From: Clostridium sp. KNHs205 | Lineage (GTDB): Bacteria > Bacillota > Clostridia > Lachnospirales > Lachnospiraceae | Direction: 5' to 3' | Length of the DNA stretch: 64,000 bases | NCBI RefSeq assembly: GCF_000702945.1 | Contig: NZ_JNLE01000003.1 | Location: 310,001 to 374,000, forward strand | In this document: positions 61,572-64,000 of the stretch, piece after piece | Layout of the letters: each line of letters opens with the position of its first letter | How positions within the stretch are numbered: position 1 is the first letter of the stretch | The notes under the pieces: model-generated | The model's input: the letters and a program-made list of their open reading frames with translations, nothing else | Databases searched by the model: none | What the model was told of the DNA's origin: nothing | Translations under genes and position numbers: made by a program

Positions 61572-63302
61572 TTAATTACCACGGTTAAGCAATACAGGTA
61601 TATACCAATACCCAAACTCACCGGTTCTCTGAGGTTTTCTTTTGGCACATTTAAAGTTCTCAAAACCAAACATCTTAGCCATAAATTTCTCTCTGTTGTG
61701 ATAGATACCTGGTACACCAAGAATGTAATTCTGTCCGTTCTTATCGTTAACCCTTGCAAAGATCAAATGTCTGTAGCTATAATAACCATGCAGTAAAAAG
61801 CTGTTATTTCCAAGTCCCCATAAATCCATAGGAAGCATTCCGATATCTTTTGGCTCTATCCTGGCACACCAGGCAATCTCATTATCTTCAAAGGGGTACA
61901 TTTTGGGGAAGTTGTGATATATCTGTTTAGCTAAGGGGTGATCATCAAATATTGGCTTGTTATTGCTAAGACCTTCTGTCGCTGGCTCTGTCTTGGTATC
62001 CGATTCCTGAGGCTGGTTCACAGACTGATCTGCAGGAGGCTGTACTGCCTCAGATGGCTGCGGAATTTCAGCTGCCGGTGCTGCTAAGTTACTCTCTAAA
62101 GGGCCTTCATTGATTGCTTCAGGTTGTTTGATTGCTTCATTCTCTGTATCCCCGGTGGAATCTTCAACGGGATAATAATTCGTTGATTCTTCTGAATTAC
62201 TAATGAAACTTTTCGGCGGATTTTCTATGGGACTTTGAATCAAGGTTTCATCCGGGATTACAACAGCATTTTCCATCGGGGATTCAACCAAATTAATCTG
62301 ATTATCTGCAGTATAATCAATTGGTGCATTAACCAGATCTTTCGCCGGTGCTGCCGGACTATCTACCGAATCTGGATTACTGTCTGTACGCTCTGAATCA
62401 ACAGGCTTACCGAAAAATGTCTCGGTGGAACTATCAATAGTTTTATTATTTGCATCCTTGGGTTGTATTTCCTGTTCTTCATCCTGTTCTACAATACGAT
62501 TAAAGTTAGGTGTAAGAAGGTCCTTCAAGGATTTATCTCTATCCATTTCATCCTTGTTGTCTTTTGGGATTACTTCCTCCGTAGATTTCGAATATTCAAA
62601 TAAGACTTCTGCCAATGTTGCTGCTTTAATCTCTTCTGGCGTTTTAAGGGTTTCAGGAGATTTAACAGTTTCAGGGTTTTTTATAGTTACAGTTGTTTTA
62701 TCAGTTTCAGGGGCTTTCATAGTTTCCGGTGTTTTATCGGTTTCAGGGGCTTTCATGGTTTCCGGTATTTTATCGGTTTCAGGGGTTTTTATAGTTACAG
62801 TTGTTTTATCGGTTTCAGGGGTCTTATTGGATTCAGGGATTTTCACGGTTTCCGGTGTTTTATTGGATTCAGGATTATTATGGGCCTCCCCCTTTTTATT
62901 ATTGGTTCTATTTACGATGCCTGCAACCATGGACATTGTTATAGGTTTATTATCCCATTCAGCGGCAAAGAATTTCCTTTCCGAGAACACAAGAATAATT
63001 CCTCCCATGTCGTCTAACCCATAAGGGGAATTCATAATATGTGCAGCATCGGTTAAAATCTTAAAATCACCTGTGTTGTTTTTGATAAGAAGGCTACCAA
63101 GGAGTATTCCTTCTATACCGGAGGAGTTTCTTTTAAAGGAATAGACTTTCAGCTGTTTTTCATTCAGCCCCAGCGCCGTCACGTGAATGGTGTACTTACA
63201 CTGCCCGTTTCTACTCTCAACTCTGGCATAGCCTATGTTATTTCTTTTTTTACCCTCCTCATATAGGTACATGTACGAAACCAGTCGTTTATAATCAGCC
63301 AT
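61572..63302 (-). CDS. Repeat-rich protein of unknown function with conserved end domains
   Basis: From the Met at 63302 (GAGGAGTCCATT upstream) the product has 576 residues. Its N-terminal 125 residues are a DUF6128-like domain (YLYEEGKKRNNIGYARVESRNGQCKYTIHV to ERKFFAAEWD). A region of about seven 12-residue repeats follows (PETMKAPETDKT, TVTIKNPETVKS), then a Ser/Glu/Pro-rich stretch, and a C-terminal domain (HPLAKQIYHNFPKMYPF to FGYWYIPVLLNRG). The repeat is a 36-bp tandem array at DNA level (62622-62873). No signal peptide or membrane helix. I cannot assign a role. Confidence 0.75.
   Translation of the reverse strand: MADYKRLVSYMYLYEEGKKRNNIGYARVESRNGQCKYTIHVTALGLNEKQLKVYSFKRNSSGIEGILLGSLLIKNNTGDFKILTDAAHIMNSPYGLDDMGGIILVFSERKFFAAEWDNKPITMSMVAGIVNRTNNKKGEAHNNPESNKTPETVKIPESNKTPETDKTTVTIKTPETDKIPETMKAPETDKTPETMKAPETDKTTVTIKNPETVKSPETLKTPEEIKAATLAEVLFEYSKSTEEVIPKDNKDEMDRDKSLKDLLTPNFNRIVEQDEEQEIQPKDANNKTIDSSTETFFGKPVDSERTDSNPDSVDSPAAPAKDLVNAPIDYTADNQINLVESPMENAVVIPDETLIQSPIENPPKSFISNSEESTNYYPVEDSTGDTENEAIKQPEAINEGPLESNLAAPAAEIPQPSEAVQPPADQSVNQPQESDTKTEPATEGLSNNKPIFDDHPLAKQIYHNFPKMYPFEDNEIAWCARIEPKDIGMLPMDLWGLGNNSFLLHGYYSYRHLIFARVNDKNGQNYILGVPGIYHNREKFMAKMFGFENFKCAKRKPQRTGEFGYWYIPVLLNRGN
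62622..62873. repeat. 36-bp tandem repeat array within the repeat-rich gene
   Basis: About seven units of 36 bp encode 12-residue PETxK-type repeats; two adjacent units are nearly identical. The opposite strand mirrors it as a Val/Ser/Gly-rich open frame that is not a gene. Confidence 0.9.
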
Positions 63303-63350
63303 AATGGACTCCTCTTCCTGTGCCAGAGTAACCTCAGGGTTCTGGTACAA

Positions 63351-63710
63351 TCATTGCACTGTTATACTTACAACAATTATATTTTCCAGGATGGAATTTT
63401 AGACCATCATATAAAGTTATTTAAAAGAAACAATCTCTGTATTTACATACTACCGCTGCCTAAGTAAGAAGTGACATTGTCTAAATAAGAACGAGGATAT
63501 AAAGATAAAAAAATAAAGTTAACCCTTGTTTCCCACTCTGCCAGACAATTGCAACATAATATAAAATATTATTGTGGGCAGAAAAAACAACGTTCAACTT
63601 TATTAATATAAATTTTATCCATATCACAGCTCTTACGATACTGCTATCCTATAGCTAAAGTTTCACAATAATTTGATCAAAGTAAGAAAATCTTTTTCCC
63701 ATAGATTTCA
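63351..63710. other. Intergenic region without a gene
   Basis: AT-rich. One hairpin near 63538-63587 (TCTGCC/GGCAGA with ACAAT/ATTGT inside). No coding sequence with a ribosome site. Confidence 0.4.
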
Positions 63711-63926
63711 GGCAAACTGCGCAAAACAGAAAAGAACGCATGCGCCTATGGAAAGGTATTAGAATTCCTTTTCTCTGGATATTTTGTGCTATAATATAAA
63801 ACTGATTGTTTGAGCGCAGCGAGTTATCAGTTTTATATTATGCCAAGCACAAAACATCCAGAGAATTAGGAATTCTTATACCTTGGAATTGAAGCATGAG
63901 TTTTTTTCTGTTTTGTGCAATTTGCC
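63711..63926. repeat. Long inverted repeat (foldback element), arms about 100 bp
   Basis: Left arm 63711-63806 and right arm 63826-63926 are complementary over most of their length, including TTCTCTGGAT(A/G)TTTTGTGCT and ATAATATAAAACTGAT, with a loop of 19 bp holding GAGCGCAGCGAG. It could be a MITE-like or REP-like element or an unusually long terminator for the gene at the right edge. Confidence 0.8.
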
Positions 63927-63949
63927 GTCCCCTTACGAAAAACTTATAC

Positions 63950-64000
63950 CTACACAAATAAAGCTGCAACCAGATCATTTACAAGCTTGCCGTCTGCCTT
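63950..64000 (-). CDS. C-terminal end of a GatB/YqeY-like protein (partial)
   Basis: From the right edge the minus strand reads KADGKLVNDLVAALFV and a TAG stop at 63950-63952. ADGKLVN resembles the end of YqeY-type proteins. Only 16 residues are in the window, so this is tentative. Confidence 0.4.
   Translation of the reverse strand, partial: KADGKLVNDLVAALFV

Noticed and set aside
62425-63024. Val/Ser/Gly repeat open frame on the plus strand
   Set aside because: It is the reverse of the 36-bp repeat array in the minus-strand gene and lacks expression signals.

Overview
The window looks like chromosome of a spore-forming, anaerobic, AT-rich clostridium, most likely a member of the Lachnospiraceae. 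The grounds are sporulation genes (spoIIR, a SipL-type DUF3794/LysM protein, ytvI-type, CotS-type and SpoIIQ-like genes), a large clostridial SRP RNA, T-box leaders on ileS and proS, an S-box on metK, an oxygen-sensitive NrdG2-type activase and a TM1266-type hydrogenase regulator. Family-level placement is inferred from gene content and protein style, not from any search.

Layout. 1-5.3 kb: a membrane GDPD phosphodiesterase (cut by the left edge), a degenerate LytM/SpoIIQ-like protein and glycogen phosphorylase. 5.8-13.5 kb: an unknown two-TM protein, ileS behind a T-box, a VanY-type carboxypeptidase and pncB. 13.8-20.2 kb: plsC, an anchored unknown, the ddl-murI-DUF1934 cell-wall operon, spoIIR and ispE. 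20.3-28 kb: sipL and veg, a PrcB-like lipoprotein, a PEGA protein, a CotS-like coat kinase homologue and cca. 28-36.4 kb: a CPBP protease, nudC, then the most interesting accessory locus: a C39 peptidase-ABC exporter, a double-glycine peptide, an AgrC-like sensor kinase and a LytTR regulator, followed by a MarR-nitroreductase pair. 36.7-46.4 kb: proS behind a T-box, ytvI, a cytidylate-kinase-like gene, a cupin, a second nitroreductase, a hydrogenase regulator, an OmpR/HisKA two-component pair and metK behind a SAM-I riboswitch. 46.9-64 kb: HD-GYP, murA, aroK, a flavin reductase, a CBS-type pyrophosphatase, large unknown TPR/AAA and cyclic-nucleotide-domain proteins, a structured RNA, SRP RNA, tadA, nrdG2, a GNAT, a repeat-rich unknown protein and a long hairpin element before the end of a YqeY-like gene.

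How parts work together. The peptide locus reads as a self-contained cell-cell signalling or bacteriocin unit. The exporter has the Cys/His/Asp triad needed to cut the peptide after its GG site. The kinase and LytTR regulator converge on a shared TTAA stop. Closely related operators, each a pair of 12-bp half-sites 21 bp apart, lie upstream of both the peptide and the regulator, which suggests positive feedback.

The other item that may be undescribed or unassigned is a pseudoknotted RNA of about 186 nt between the SRP RNA and the cyclic-nucleotide-domain gene. Several smaller surprises are also recorded: a 33-codon gene with a consensus promoter, a probable leaderless marR, a cca promoter buried in a terminator hairpin, and a foldback element of roughly 215 bp.
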